DNA from: a bacterium | GTDB taxonomy: Bacteria > JAHJDO01 | Reading direction: 5' to 3' | Assembly: GCA_030611945.1 (NCBI GenBank) | Contig: JAUWOV010000007.1 | Location: 1 to 31,273 of the forward strand | Length of the DNA stretch: 31,273 nt | Shown: piece after piece, positions 1 through 7,564 of the stretch | Layout: every line of letters starts with the position of its first letter | Position numbering within the stretch: the stretch's first letter is position 1 | Notes under the pieces: model-generated | What the model saw: only the letters and a program-made list of their open reading frames with translations | Told to the model about the DNA's origin: nothing | Database searches by the model: none | Translations under genes and position numbers: made by a program

Positions 1-396
1 CCAATCTATAATAAAACAAAAAAGTCCCCTCTTGCTATAATATTTCTTGCAGCTCCTACAAGTACAGACGATAGAATTAGACTAATTGCCGGAATGACGG
101 AAGGATTTATTTATTATGTGTCGCTTACCGGCGTAACCGGAGCCAGAGGCATGTTGTCAAAAACAATTAAACAGAATGTGTTAAGAATCAAGAAACTTAC
201 TTCCAAACCAGTTTCCGTCGGCTTCGGAATTTCTACGCCGCAGCATGCAAAAGAAGTTGCATCATACGCTGACGGAGTGATTATAGGAAGCGCAATTGTT
301 AAACTAATTGAACAAAACCTCAATAAGCCAGACCTGCTTAGTAAAGTTACCTCTTATGTTGAACAAATGGTAAATGCGGTAAAAGGTAAAAGGTAA
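1..396 (+). CDS. trpA: Tryptophan synthase alpha chain, C-terminal part (5' end outside window)
   Basis: The reading frame is open from base 1 and encodes the last 131 residues of the TIM-barrel alpha subunit, which cleaves indole-3-glycerol phosphate to indole and glyceraldehyde 3-phosphate in tryptophan synthesis. The family motif APTSTDDRI is followed by FIYYVSLTGVTGAR, and GFGISTPQHA and ADGVIIGSAIV form the phosphate-binding end of the barrel. The start codon lies upstream of the window; the internal ATG at 94 is not the start. The last codons run into a 7-bp tandem repeat (378-409), so the Lys/Arg-rich tail KGKR is encoded by repeat units. cinA follows 22 bases downstream. The identification is firm. 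Confidence 0.95.
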   Translation, partial: PIYNKTKKSPLAIIFLAAPTSTDDRIRLIAGMTEGFIYYVSLTGVTGARGMLSKTIKQNVLRIKKLTSKPVSVGFGISTPQHAKEVASYADGVIIGSAIVKLIEQNLNKPDLLSKVTSYVEQMVNAVKGKR

Positions 397-409
397 AAGG
401 TAAAAGGTA
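378..409 (+). repeat. 7-bp tandem repeat GGTAAAA, about 4.5 copies, across the trpA stop and cinA leader
   Basis: Four perfect copies of GGTAAAA (378-405) are followed by a partial GGTA. The trpA stop codon (394-396) lies in the third copy. The last AAAAGG ends 11 bases before the cinA ATG and is the only Shine-Dalgarno-like sequence there. The unit length is not a multiple of three. Confidence 0.9.
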
Positions 410-418
410 CGGATTGAT

Positions 419-1663
419 ATGTCTGCGGAAATTATTACCATTGGAACAGAGCTGCTCACAGGCAGCACCATCAACACAAATGCGTCATACCTTGCAGAAA
501 AACTTACCTCCCTGGGCATAGAGACTTGTTTCCAAACGTCTGTTGGAGATAATCATACCCATCTGGAATCAGTGCTTTCCGAAGCAATTAAACGTTCGGA
601 AATAATTGTTGTTACCGGAGGATTGGGACCAACCGTAGATGACATAACTAAACAAGCTGTCTCTAGTGTTCTAAAAACCCGCCTGATTCTGGAAACCGGC
701 ATCGTCTCCAAAATAGAACGGTTCTTTAAGGATAGAAAAAAGGAAATATCCTCTAATAATTATAATCAAGCTCTTATTATCAGAGGATCTATGATTATTA
801 ATAATGAAACAGGAACAGCGCCCGGCTTAATTATTGAAAGAGACCAAAATACTATTATCCTGCTTCCCGGTGTTCCAGGAGAATTAAAACAAATGTTTGA
901 GCATACTGTTTCTAAATATCTTGAAAAAAAATACAGTAAAAATCTTGTCATTAAATCTCGGACATTAAGAACCTTTGGTCTTGGAGAATCAGATATTGAT
1001 GAAAAAATTACCCATATCACGGAAAAATACTCAAATCCATGTATTGCGTTCCTAGCCCATACTGCAGAGGTAGATATAAAAATAACTGCAAAGGCCGGTA
1101 ATCAGGATATAGCTGATTCTCTGATAGCAGATGTAGAAACCAAGATAAGAGATTGTCTTGGAGACTGTGTGTTTGGCGCAGATGATGAAACAATGGAAAA
1201 GATTGTTGCTGCTATTCTAACACTGCGAAACAAAACAATCGCTGTTGCTGAATCATGCACTGGAGGGTTGATCTCTAATCTCCTAACAAACGTTTCCGGA
1301 AGTTCAGCATATTTCATTGAATCAATCGTTGTCTATAGTAATGAGGCAAAAATTAAATTACTGCATGTTTCTCCGCAAACAATTGAAGAATTCGGAGTAG
1401 TAAGCTCCCAGATAGCAAGCGCTATGGCAAAAGAGATAAAGGAACTTGCAGGTACTGATTACGGTCTTTCAGTAACAGGAATAGCAGGTCCAACCGGCGG
1501 AACTTCAGAGAAACCGGTAGGCTTAGTTTATATCGGACTTGCGCATCAGAATGGAGCAGATACCTTAGAACACAAGTTTTTTGGAACCAGAGAAATCATT
1601 AAACAAAAAGCTGCGCAAACTGCATTAGACACACTAAGAAGACATCTTATAAATCAGGCATAA
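419..1663 (+). CDS. cinA: CinA-like protein: MoCF-type domain plus nicotinamide-nucleotide amidase (PncC) domain
   Basis: The protein has 414 residues, the usual length for full two-domain CinA. The N-terminal half (about 1-170) is a MoCF/COG1058-type domain, with IGTELLTGSTINTN near the start, TGGLGPTVDD and LLPGVPGE. The C-terminal part (about 255-410) is the PncC amidase domain, with AESCTGGLISN, the conserved VVYSNEAK stretch and SVTGIAGPTGG. PncC deamidates nicotinamide mononucleotide in pyridine nucleotide recycling; the N-terminal domain in related proteins acts on ADP-ribose. The ATG at 419 gives the normal CinA N-terminus. cinA lies directly upstream of recA, as in many bacteria where the two are co-expressed, but here recA has its own promoter candidate. 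Confidence 0.93.
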   Translation: MSAEIITIGTELLTGSTINTNASYLAEKLTSLGIETCFQTSVGDNHTHLESVLSEAIKRSEIIVVTGGLGPTVDDITKQAVSSVLKTRLILETGIVSKIERFFKDRKKEISSNNYNQALIIRGSMIINNETGTAPGLIIERDQNTIILLPGVPGELKQMFEHTVSKYLEKKYSKNLVIKSRTLRTFGLGESDIDEKITHITEKYSNPCIAFLAHTAEVDIKITAKAGNQDIADSLIADVETKIRDCLGDCVFGADDETMEKIVAAILTLRNKTIAVAESCTGGLISNLLTNVSGSSAYFIESIVVYSNEAKIKLLHVSPQTIEEFGVVSSQIASAMAKEIKELAGTDYGLSVTGIAGPTGGTSEKPVGLVYIGLAHQNGADTLEHKFFGTREIIKQKAAQTALDTLRRHLINQA

Positions 1664-1675
1664 AAGCAGGATGAG

Positions 1676-1704
1676 TTGAAAGCTCTTTTTAATTTTCCTA
1701 AAAT
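1676..1704 (+). promoter_or_regulatory. Candidate sigma70-type promoter for recA
   Basis: TTGAAA (1676-1681) and TAAAAT (1699-1704) are separated by exactly 17 bases in the 88-base gap between cinA and recA. Predicted transcription starts near 1711, leaving a leader of about 40 bases with a strong AAGGAGG Shine-Dalgarno. I see no obvious LexA-type palindrome over it. Confidence 0.6.
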
Positions 1705-1751
1705 GTGGTAATAAAAATAGAATAAAATTTTAATTTAAGGAGGAAGTAATT

Positions 1752-2762
1752 ATGGCTGATAAAAAATCTACAGAAAAAGACAGCGCTCTTGAAATTGCAA
1801 TGGCTCAGATAGTAAAGTCATATGGGAAAGGATCTATAATGAGATTAGGAGAAGAATCCGCAGCTATTGATATTGATGTAATATCCACAGGCTCAATAGC
1901 TTTGGACACAGCGCTTGGTGTGGGAGGCATACCGCGCGGAAGAATAACGGAGATATATGGACCTGAATCATCGGGGAAAACAACGCTGGCTCTGCATATT
2001 GTTGCCAATGCACAAAAGACTGGCGGTATGGCAGCGTTCATAGACGTAGAGCACGCTCTTGATCCAAGATATTCCAGGGTTCTGGGTGTTGATTTAGACA
2101 GTCTCTTAATCTCACAGCCTGATTGCGGTGAACAGGCATTGGACATTACAGAGACCCTTGTCAGAAGCAACGCCATAGATGTCATAATCATAGACTCAGT
2201 AGCTGCCATGGTTCCACGCGCAGAGATCGAAGGAGATATGGGAGATTCACATATGGGGCTTCAGGCGCGGCTTATGTCACAGGCTCTAAGAAAACTGACT
2301 GCTGTTATAAGCAAATCTAAAACATCTGTTATATTCATTAATCAGATACGGCACAAAATAGGAGTTTTTTTTGGCAGTCCTGAAACTACTACAGGTGGAA
2401 ACGCTCTTAAATTCTACGCATCCGTAAGACTGGATATTCGCAGAATAGCGACAATTAAGAAAGGTGACGAAGCAGTAGGAAACAGAGTCAGGGTAAAAGT
2501 TGTTAAAAATAAAGTTGCTCCTCCATTCAGACAGGCGGAATTTGATGTTATGTATAATCAGGGTATTTCCAAAGAAGCTGGAATCCTTGATATGGCGATT
2601 GAGCAGAAACTGATTGAAAAAGCCGGAGCATGGTTCTCTTATAATGAGGAAAAAATATCTCAGGGACGTGAAGGCGCAATCAAATATCTGGCAGAAAAGA
2701 CTGATATTAGAGATAAACTTGAAAAGCAGATAAGAGAGAATACCGGATTAAAAACTGCCTAA
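1752..2762 (+). CDS. recA: Recombinase RecA
   Basis: RecA forms ATP-dependent filaments on single-stranded DNA, catalyses strand exchange and stimulates LexA-type autocleavage. The 336 residues carry Walker [10 protein letters not shown] (about 69-77), the Walker B region [17 protein letters not shown], the L2 DNA-binding loop [17 protein letters not shown], and the SVRLDIRR segment. The C-terminal acidic tail is short compared with E. coli RecA (353 residues). The start is fixed by the strong AAGGAGG Shine-Dalgarno upstream of the ATG. The segment [12 protein letters not shown] has His where Met or Glu is more usual. alaS starts 11 bases after the stop, with no recX gene between them. Confidence 0.98.
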   Translation: MADKKSTEKDSALEIAMAQIVKSYGKGSIMRLGEESAAIDIDVISTGSIALDTALGVGGIPRGRITEIYGPESSGKTTLALHIVANAQKTGGMAAFIDVEHALDPRYSRVLGVDLDSLLISQPDCGEQALDITETLVRSNAIDVIIIDSVAAMVPRAEIEGDMGDSHMGLQARLMSQALRKLTAVISKSKTSVIFINQIRHKIGVFFGSPETTTGGNALKFYASVRLDIRRIATIKKGDEAVGNRVRVKVVKNKVAPPFRQAEFDVMYNQGISKEAGILDMAIEQKLIEKAGAWFSYNEEKISQGREGAIKYLAEKTDIRDKLEKQIRENTGLKTA

Positions 2763-2773
2763 TCAGAAAAGAT

Positions 2774-5392
2774 ATGCAAAGCAACCAGATTAGAAAATCT
2801 TTTTTAGAATTCTTTAAGAACAAAGGACATACTGTTCTTTCCAGCGCTTCATTGGTTCCTGCGCAGGATAGGACACTGCTCTTCACAAATGCAGGTATGA
2901 ACCAGTTTAAGGACGTATTTCTAGGTCAGGGCTCACGTAATTACAAACGCGTAGCAAACTCTCAGAAATGCATAAGGGTCAGCGGGAAACATAATGACTT
3001 GGAAGATGTTGGTCATGACAGTCATCATCATACCTTTTTTGAAATGCTTGGTAACTGGTCATTTGGCGATTATTTTAAGAAAGAAGCAATTAGCCTGGCA
3101 TGGGAATTGCTCACTGAAGTATGGAAACTGCCAAAGGAAAAGCTCTGGGTAACTGTATATGAGACAGATGAAGAATCCTTTCATTATTGGAAGACAGAAA
3201 CAGATATTGATATCAGCCATATTCTCCGCTTTGGTAAAAAAGAAAACTTCTGGGATATGGGAGAGACTGGACCATGTGGCCCGTGTTCAGAGATACATAT
3301 TGATCTAACAGAAAACGACTGTGATAAATCTTTAATCAACGCCAATAATCCAGATGTCTTAGAGCTGTGGAACCTGGTGTTTATACAGTATAACCGTAAG
3401 GATGATGGCTCTCTGGAGGAGTTGCCTTCAAGACACGTGGATACTGGCATGGGACTTGAGCGTATATCAAGGGTATTACAAAATGTGAAATCAAACTATG
3501 ACACAGATCTGTTTAAGCCTATTATTGAGGCTGTATGCGAAATTTCAGAAAAGCCATATAGCGATAAATATGTTACGGCAATACAGGTAATTGTTGATCA
3601 TATACGCGCTCTGGTGTTTGCAATAGCAGATGGAGTAATGCCCTCAAACGAGGGAAGAGGATATGTGCTCAGACGGCTTATAAGAAGAGCATCAAGAAGG
3701 GGGAATATACTTCAGCTTAATCAGCCATTTTTATACAGGCTGGTTGGTTCCGTTGTAAATATTATGAAGGATGCATATCCTGAGCTGGAGACGCAAAGAG
3801 AGCAGATAAGCCTTATACTTAAGAGCGAGGAAGAGCGCTTCCAGAAAACACTTCTGCAGGGGATAAACCTGTTTCAGGAGCTTGTTAAGCATGTTAAAGG
3901 GGATAAGAAAAAACTCATTAGCGGAGAGAGTGCATTCAAACTATACGATACATTCGGTTTTCCCATTGATCTTACATGTGAAATGGCCAGAGAGCAAAAG
4001 CTTGAAGTAGATATAGAGGCATTTAATAAAGAAATGGACAAACAAAGACAGCGAGGTATTGATTCAAGGCAGGATAAAATTTCAGGTAAAGAAAAGACTT
4101 CTTTTAAGCAAAGCACTCTATTTACAGGATATGATAAGTATTCTGATAATGCGCAGATATTATGTATTCTAAAGGATGGCAAAAGAACCGATAAAGCAAA
4201 ACAACAGGATGACATTGAGCTAATACTTGATAAGACATGTTTTTACGCTGAATCAGGAGGCCAGATTGGGGATACAGGCTCCGTTTCTACAGAAGATTGC
4301 GACATACAGGTAAAAGATACTTATAAAATAGCTAATACATTTATTCACAAAGCCAAAGTTTCTAAAGGTATAATCAAAGTTGGTGATGTTGTAACTACAT
4401 CTATTGATATAGCCAGACGCAAGAGAATTGCAAAGCATCACAGTTCAGCGCATCTTCTTCAATACGCGCTTCGACAAGTTCTTGGCAAGCACATCCAGCA
4501 GGCTGGATCATGGGTTGGAGAGAAAAGAATGCGATTCGATTTTAACCATTTTAAGGCTATTAGCAATGATAAGCTTAATCGTATTGAAAAAATTGTAAAC
4601 CAAAAGATTATGGAACTTGTTGAGGTAAAAACCTTTGATACCTCTATGAAGAAAGCTAAGGAGCTTGGAGCCATTGCCTTATTCAATGAGAAATATGGGG
4701 AGACTGTAAGAGTTGTTCAGATGGGCGATTTCAGTATGGAACTATGTGGAGGCACGCATGTAGAAAATACAGGAGAAATAGGATTGTTTAGAATAATCTC
4801 TGATAGTTCAATTGCTTCTGGTGTAAGAAGAATTGAGGCCTCATGTGGTGAGGCCTCACATAATATTATGAAAGAAGAGCAGGAAATTCTTTCAGAAACT
4901 TCTCATCTCTTACGTGTTCCTGTATCTGAAATACCAAGCAGAATAGAAACACTCATAAAAAACCATAAAGAGCTTGAAAAACAGATCAAAAAATTTAAAA
5001 GCAAACAAGTAATGACAAATATAGATGATTTCATTAAGAAAGCCATTACAATAGATAATGTAAAACTAGTTTGTGCGTCTCTGAAGAATATGGGGCATGA
5101 GGCATTGAGAGCCCTTGCAGATGCATTAAAGAGAAAGCTGGGTTCAGGTATAGTAGTGCTTGGATCTGTAAAGGACAATAAAGTATGCCTTGTAACAGCA
5201 GTAACTTCTGACCTTGTGTCTAAAGGCTTGCATGCCGGAAAGATCATTAAAGAAGTCGCGCAGATTACAGGCGGTAGCGGCGGCGGCAGACCGGACATGG
5301 CGCAAGCAGGAGGAAAGGATGCCTCAAAGCTTGCTCAGGCTTTAAAACAGGTTCCTGAAATAATAAAAAAATTCTTAATAGAAGGCAAGTAA
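2774..5392 (+). CDS. alaS: Alanyl-tRNA synthetase
   Basis: AlaRS charges tRNA-Ala in the cytoplasm and clears mischarged serine and glycine. The 872 residues match the full bacterial length. The class II catalytic core is at the N-terminus (FTNAGMNQFKDVFLG, the HHTFFEMLGNWSFGDYF motif, GETGPCGPCSEIH, DTGMGLERI). The editing domain carries the HHSSAHLLQYALR zinc motif (around residue 556) and the distal CGGTHVENTGEIG motif. The C-terminal DHHA1/C-Ala domain ends with the glycine-rich GGSGGGRPDMAQAGGKD. There is no strong Shine-Dalgarno; translation is probably coupled to recA, which ends 11 bases upstream. The next ORF starts 3 bases after the stop. Confidence 0.98.
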   Translation: MQSNQIRKSFLEFFKNKGHTVLSSASLVPAQDRTLLFTNAGMNQFKDVFLGQGSRNYKRVANSQKCIRVSGKHNDLEDVGHDSHHHTFFEMLGNWSFGDYFKKEAISLAWELLTEVWKLPKEKLWVTVYETDEESFHYWKTETDIDISHILRFGKKENFWDMGETGPCGPCSEIHIDLTENDCDKSLINANNPDVLELWNLVFIQYNRKDDGSLEELPSRHVDTGMGLERISRVLQNVKSNYDTDLFKPIIEAVCEISEKPYSDKYVTAIQVIVDHIRALVFAIADGVMPSNEGRGYVLRRLIRRASRRGNILQLNQPFLYRLVGSVVNIMKDAYPELETQREQISLILKSEEERFQKTLLQGINLFQELVKHVKGDKKKLISGESAFKLYDTFGFPIDLTCEMAREQKLEVDIEAFNKEMDKQRQRGIDSRQDKISGKEKTSFKQSTLFTGYDKYSDNAQILCILKDGKRTDKAKQQDDIELILDKTCFYAESGGQIGDTGSVSTEDCDIQVKDTYKIANTFIHKAKVSKGIIKVGDVVTTSIDIARRKRIAKHHSSAHLLQYALRQVLGKHIQQAGSWVGEKRMRFDFNHFKAISNDKLNRIEKIVNQKIMELVEVKTFDTSMKKAKELGAIALFNEKYGETVRVVQMGDFSMELCGGTHVENTGEIGLFRIISDSSIASGVRRIEASCGEASHNIMKEEQEILSETSHLLRVPVSEIPSRIETLIKNHKELEKQIKKFKSKQVMTNIDDFIKKAITIDNVKLVCASLKNMGHEALRALADALKRKLGSGIVVLGSVKDNKVCLVTAVTSDLVSKGLHAGKIIKEVAQITGGSGGGRPDMAQAGGKDASKLAQALKQVPEIIKKFLIEGK

Positions 5393-5395
5393 TTC

Positions 5396-6754
5396 ATGAC
5401 CAAAGAAGAGCTAAAACAAATTTTAGAAGAAGGAGAAGGTCAGTTTATTGAGTTTAAAGAAAAATTTGACAAAAAGTTATCAAAAGAAATTGTTGCTTTC
5501 GCTAATGCTTCAGGAGGAAGAATTTTCTTAGGCATAGATGATAATAATGTTGTAAAAGGAATAGACATAACAAATAAATTAAAATCACAAATAATAGATA
5601 CAGGGAAAAATTGCGATCCTAAAATTCATCTAGACTTAGAACAACTTAAGAATGTATTAATTATAAACGTTTCGGAAGGAGAAAATAAGCCATATCTATG
5701 TTCAAGTGGTTTTTATTTGAGGCTGGGAACAAATTCTCAAAAATTAACAAGAGACGAAATACTTGAATTCAGCATTAAAGAAAGTAAGATCAGATTTGAT
5801 GAGCAGGTTTGTGAGAATTTTGATTTCTCGGATTTTGATGATGAGAAATTTGAAAATTATTTAAAATTAACAAATATTTCCAACACTCTGGATAAGAAAG
5901 CCATATTAAAAAATCTTAAGGTCTTGAACAGTAACGCAATGACTAATGCAGGAGTTTTGTTTTTTGCAAAAAATCCTTATAAATATGTTGGAACTTCTAA
6001 AATAAGATGTGTTCTTTTTAAAGGAAATGAAAGACTTGATATTTTGGATAAAAAAGAGGTTGATAAAGGGATTATCGGAAATGTTGAGTATGGTGTTACT
6101 TACTTAAAAGAGCACATTCCTGTCAGGTTTAAAATCAAGGGAATAAGAAGAATAGAATATCCTCAATTTCCGGAAGAAGCGTACAGAGAAGCAATAGTTA
6201 ACGCAGTAATTCACAGAGATTATTTCCAGAATGGCGAAGTTGCGGTAGAAAAGTTTCAAGACACTATTTATATAAACAACCCAGGAGGATTAGTTCCTTT
6301 ATTGCCAAAAGAGGATTTTGGAATCTTAAGCTGGCCCAGAAATAGACTGCTGGCAGATCTGCTTTCCAGAACATATCTGATGGAAAAAGTCGGAACAGGA
6401 ATAAGGAGAATAAGAAAAGCATGCAAGGATAACAATAATTCTGTAGAGTTTATAGATAGAAGAAGCTACTTTTTCGCAATATTCAAAACTACCCAAAAAA
6501 CTACCCAAAAAACTACCCAAAAAACTACCCAAAAAACTACCCAAAAAATAATCCATAAAATTATAGAACTAATTAAAGAAAATCCGTCTATTACAAGAAA
6601 GAAACTGGGAAAAGTTATTGGAATTACAGAAGATGGGATAAAATATCATTTGGATAACATGAGGCACACGGGTTTATTGGAACGAATTGGCGCCAAAAAG
6701 GGTGGGCATTGGAAAGTTATTGAACAAAAACATTCCGAAAATATTCTGGACTAA
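5396..6754 (+). CDS. AlbA_2/Schlafen-type putative transcriptional regulator (COG2865-like) with winged helix
   Basis: The 452 residues have three recognisable parts. The N-terminal AlbA_2 (Schlafen-like, divergent AAA_4) domain is at about 8-110, with GEGQFIEFKEKF and FANASGGRIFLGIDD. A GHKL/HATPase-like half is at about 255-345, with AYREAIVNAVIHRDY, INNPGGL and KVGTGIRRI. A C-terminal winged helix is at about 386-445 (ITRKKLGKVIGITEDGIKYH). Residues 365-384 are five perfect TTQK repeats linking the last two parts; similar TTQ-type linkers occur in other members of this family. The precise target is unknown; family members are annotated as ATP-binding regulators or defence-associated factors. 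It sits 3 bases after alaS and 3 bases before ruvX, so it has been inserted into a normally adjacent pair without breaking the operon. Its sequence looks more AT-rich than its neighbours. Confidence 0.85.
   Translation: MTKEELKQILEEGEGQFIEFKEKFDKKLSKEIVAFANASGGRIFLGIDDNNVVKGIDITNKLKSQIIDTGKNCDPKIHLDLEQLKNVLIINVSEGENKPYLCSSGFYLRLGTNSQKLTRDEILEFSIKESKIRFDEQVCENFDFSDFDDEKFENYLKLTNISNTLDKKAILKNLKVLNSNAMTNAGVLFFAKNPYKYVGTSKIRCVLFKGNERLDILDKKEVDKGIIGNVEYGVTYLKEHIPVRFKIKGIRRIEYPQFPEEAYREAIVNAVIHRDYFQNGEVAVEKFQDTIYINNPGGLVPLLPKEDFGILSWPRNRLLADLLSRTYLMEKVGTGIRRIRKACKDNNNSVEFIDRRSYFFAIFKTTQKTTQKTTQKTTQKTTQKIIHKIIELIKENPSITRKKLGKVIGITEDGIKYHLDNMRHTGLLERIGAKKGGHWKVIEQKHSENILD
6488..6547 (+). repeat. 12-bp in-frame tandem repeat, five perfect copies, encoding (TTQK)5
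   Basis: The unit ACTACCCAAAAA is repeated five times without a mismatch inside the regulator gene at 5396-6754. Being a multiple of three, copy-number change by slippage lengthens or shortens the linker without breaking the frame. Confidence 0.95.
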
Positions 6755-6757
6755 ATA

Positions 6758-7180
6758 ATGAGACTACTCGGACTAGATATTGGAGATAAACGTATAGGCG
6801 TGTCTGTAAGTGATGAGCTGGGCATAACAGCGCAGGGGCGCGAAAATATTTATAGAGAATCTGACGAGCAGGCTATAAATGAGATATGCGAACTGATAAA
6901 CTGGTTGCATATAGATGAAATTGTTGTTGGCATGCCTAAAAATATGAATGGCACTCTTGGCCCGCAGGCAGAAAAGGTAATGAAATTTTCGAAAGCGCTG
7001 GGTTCTTCAGCTCGTATTCCGATTAAACACTGGGATGAGAGATTAACAACTGTTATTGCACAAAGAAGTCTTACAGCCTTAAATGTAAAAGGCAGAAAAA
7101 AGAAGAAGAAAGTTGACAGGATTGCAAGCCAGCTCATTCTCCAAGGATATCTGGACAGCAAATCCACTAAGAAAAACTGA
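6758..7180 (+). CDS. ruvX: Putative Holliday junction resolvase / pre-16S rRNA nuclease, YqgF family
   Basis: The 140-residue protein shows the YqgF RNase H-like fold signatures: LGLDIGDKRIGVSVSD at the N-terminus (first catalytic Asp), EIVVGMPKNMNG, the HWDERLTT motif and KKVDRIASQLILQGYL (last acidic residue). Family members process the 5' end of 16S rRNA and have been proposed as Holliday junction resolvases. alaS and yqgF are commonly neighbours, which supports the assignment even though the AlbA_2 gene now separates them. The ATG at 6758 follows the upstream stop by 3 bases, suggesting coupling. Confidence 0.93.
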   Translation: MRLLGLDIGDKRIGVSVSDELGITAQGRENIYRESDEQAINEICELINWLHIDEIVVGMPKNMNGTLGPQAEKVMKFSKALGSSARIPIKHWDERLTTVIAQRSLTALNVKGRKKKKKVDRIASQLILQGYLDSKSTKKN

Positions 7181-7199
7181 AAAATTTCAAAAAAAGTAA

Positions 7200-7228
7200 T
7201 TGCTACTCTATATCAAATACGCTAGAAT
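7200..7228 (+). promoter_or_regulatory. Candidate promoter for the SRP RNA
   Basis: TTGCTA (7200-7205) and TAGAAT (7223-7228) are separated by 17 bases. The predicted start near 7235 is about 16 bases before the conserved 5' helix of the SRP RNA at 7251, so the RNA may be trimmed at its 5' end, or a second TAGAAT at 7239-7244 may be the true -10 box. Confidence 0.45.
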
Positions 7229-7250
7229 AATTAGATTATAGAATGTTTTA

Positions 7251-7527
7251 ATTCTGCCGTACTAGATGGGGAGATAGCGGTGTCCTGATTTCCGAGGTAA
7301 ACTTGGGATGACCTGCAATCCGCTACAGCAGGGTTGAATTCCCTCTTGAGGTCAATGTGTCTTTTGGAAGGGTGTTGGATAAGCAGTGATGAAGGCTGGA
7401 TCCCATGCGGCAAAAGTTTGCGAACCCCGTTAGACCCGGAAGGGAGCAGCGGTAAGCAAATACTTTTGGGTGTTGTGGGGATATCTAGCTGGAGCCGGCT
7501 GTTGAATAACTAGCTAAAAGGCAGGAT
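7251..7527 (+). ncRNA. ffs: Large bacterial signal recognition particle RNA (Alu plus S domain)
   Basis: This 277-base segment contains no credible protein gene and matches the large (Bacillus scRNA-like) SRP RNA. The terminal helix is formed by ATTCTGCC (7251-7258) and GGCAGGAT (7520-7527), with one G-U pair. The 5' Alu domain shows GGGGAGATAGCGGTG and ACCTGCAATCCGCT followed by AGCAGGG. The S domain has stem GTTTGC/GCAAAT enclosing the asymmetric internal loop, and the apical CCGGAAGG tetraloop followed by GAGCAGCGGTAA, which binds Ffh. SRP targets nascent membrane proteins to the translocase. Compared with the Bacillus RNA as I remember it, there is an insertion of roughly 20 bases near 7287-7310 in the Alu domain. 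The dnaX start codon is 37 bases past the 3' end. I see no clear terminator there, so the two may be co-transcribed. Confidence 0.93.
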
Positions 7528-7564
7528 CAATGGATGGTGTGCGGCGGATTTATAAGAGGTAGTT

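Noticed and set aside
6488-6547. CRISPR-like array
   Set aside because: The repeats are contiguous 12-mers without spacers inside a coding frame; no CRISPR array or cas operon was seen in the window, and the Cas4-like domain belongs to the transposase fusion.
7231-7413. 60-codon minus-strand frame in the gap before dnaX
   Set aside because: It lies entirely within the SRP RNA gene and has no protein-like features.
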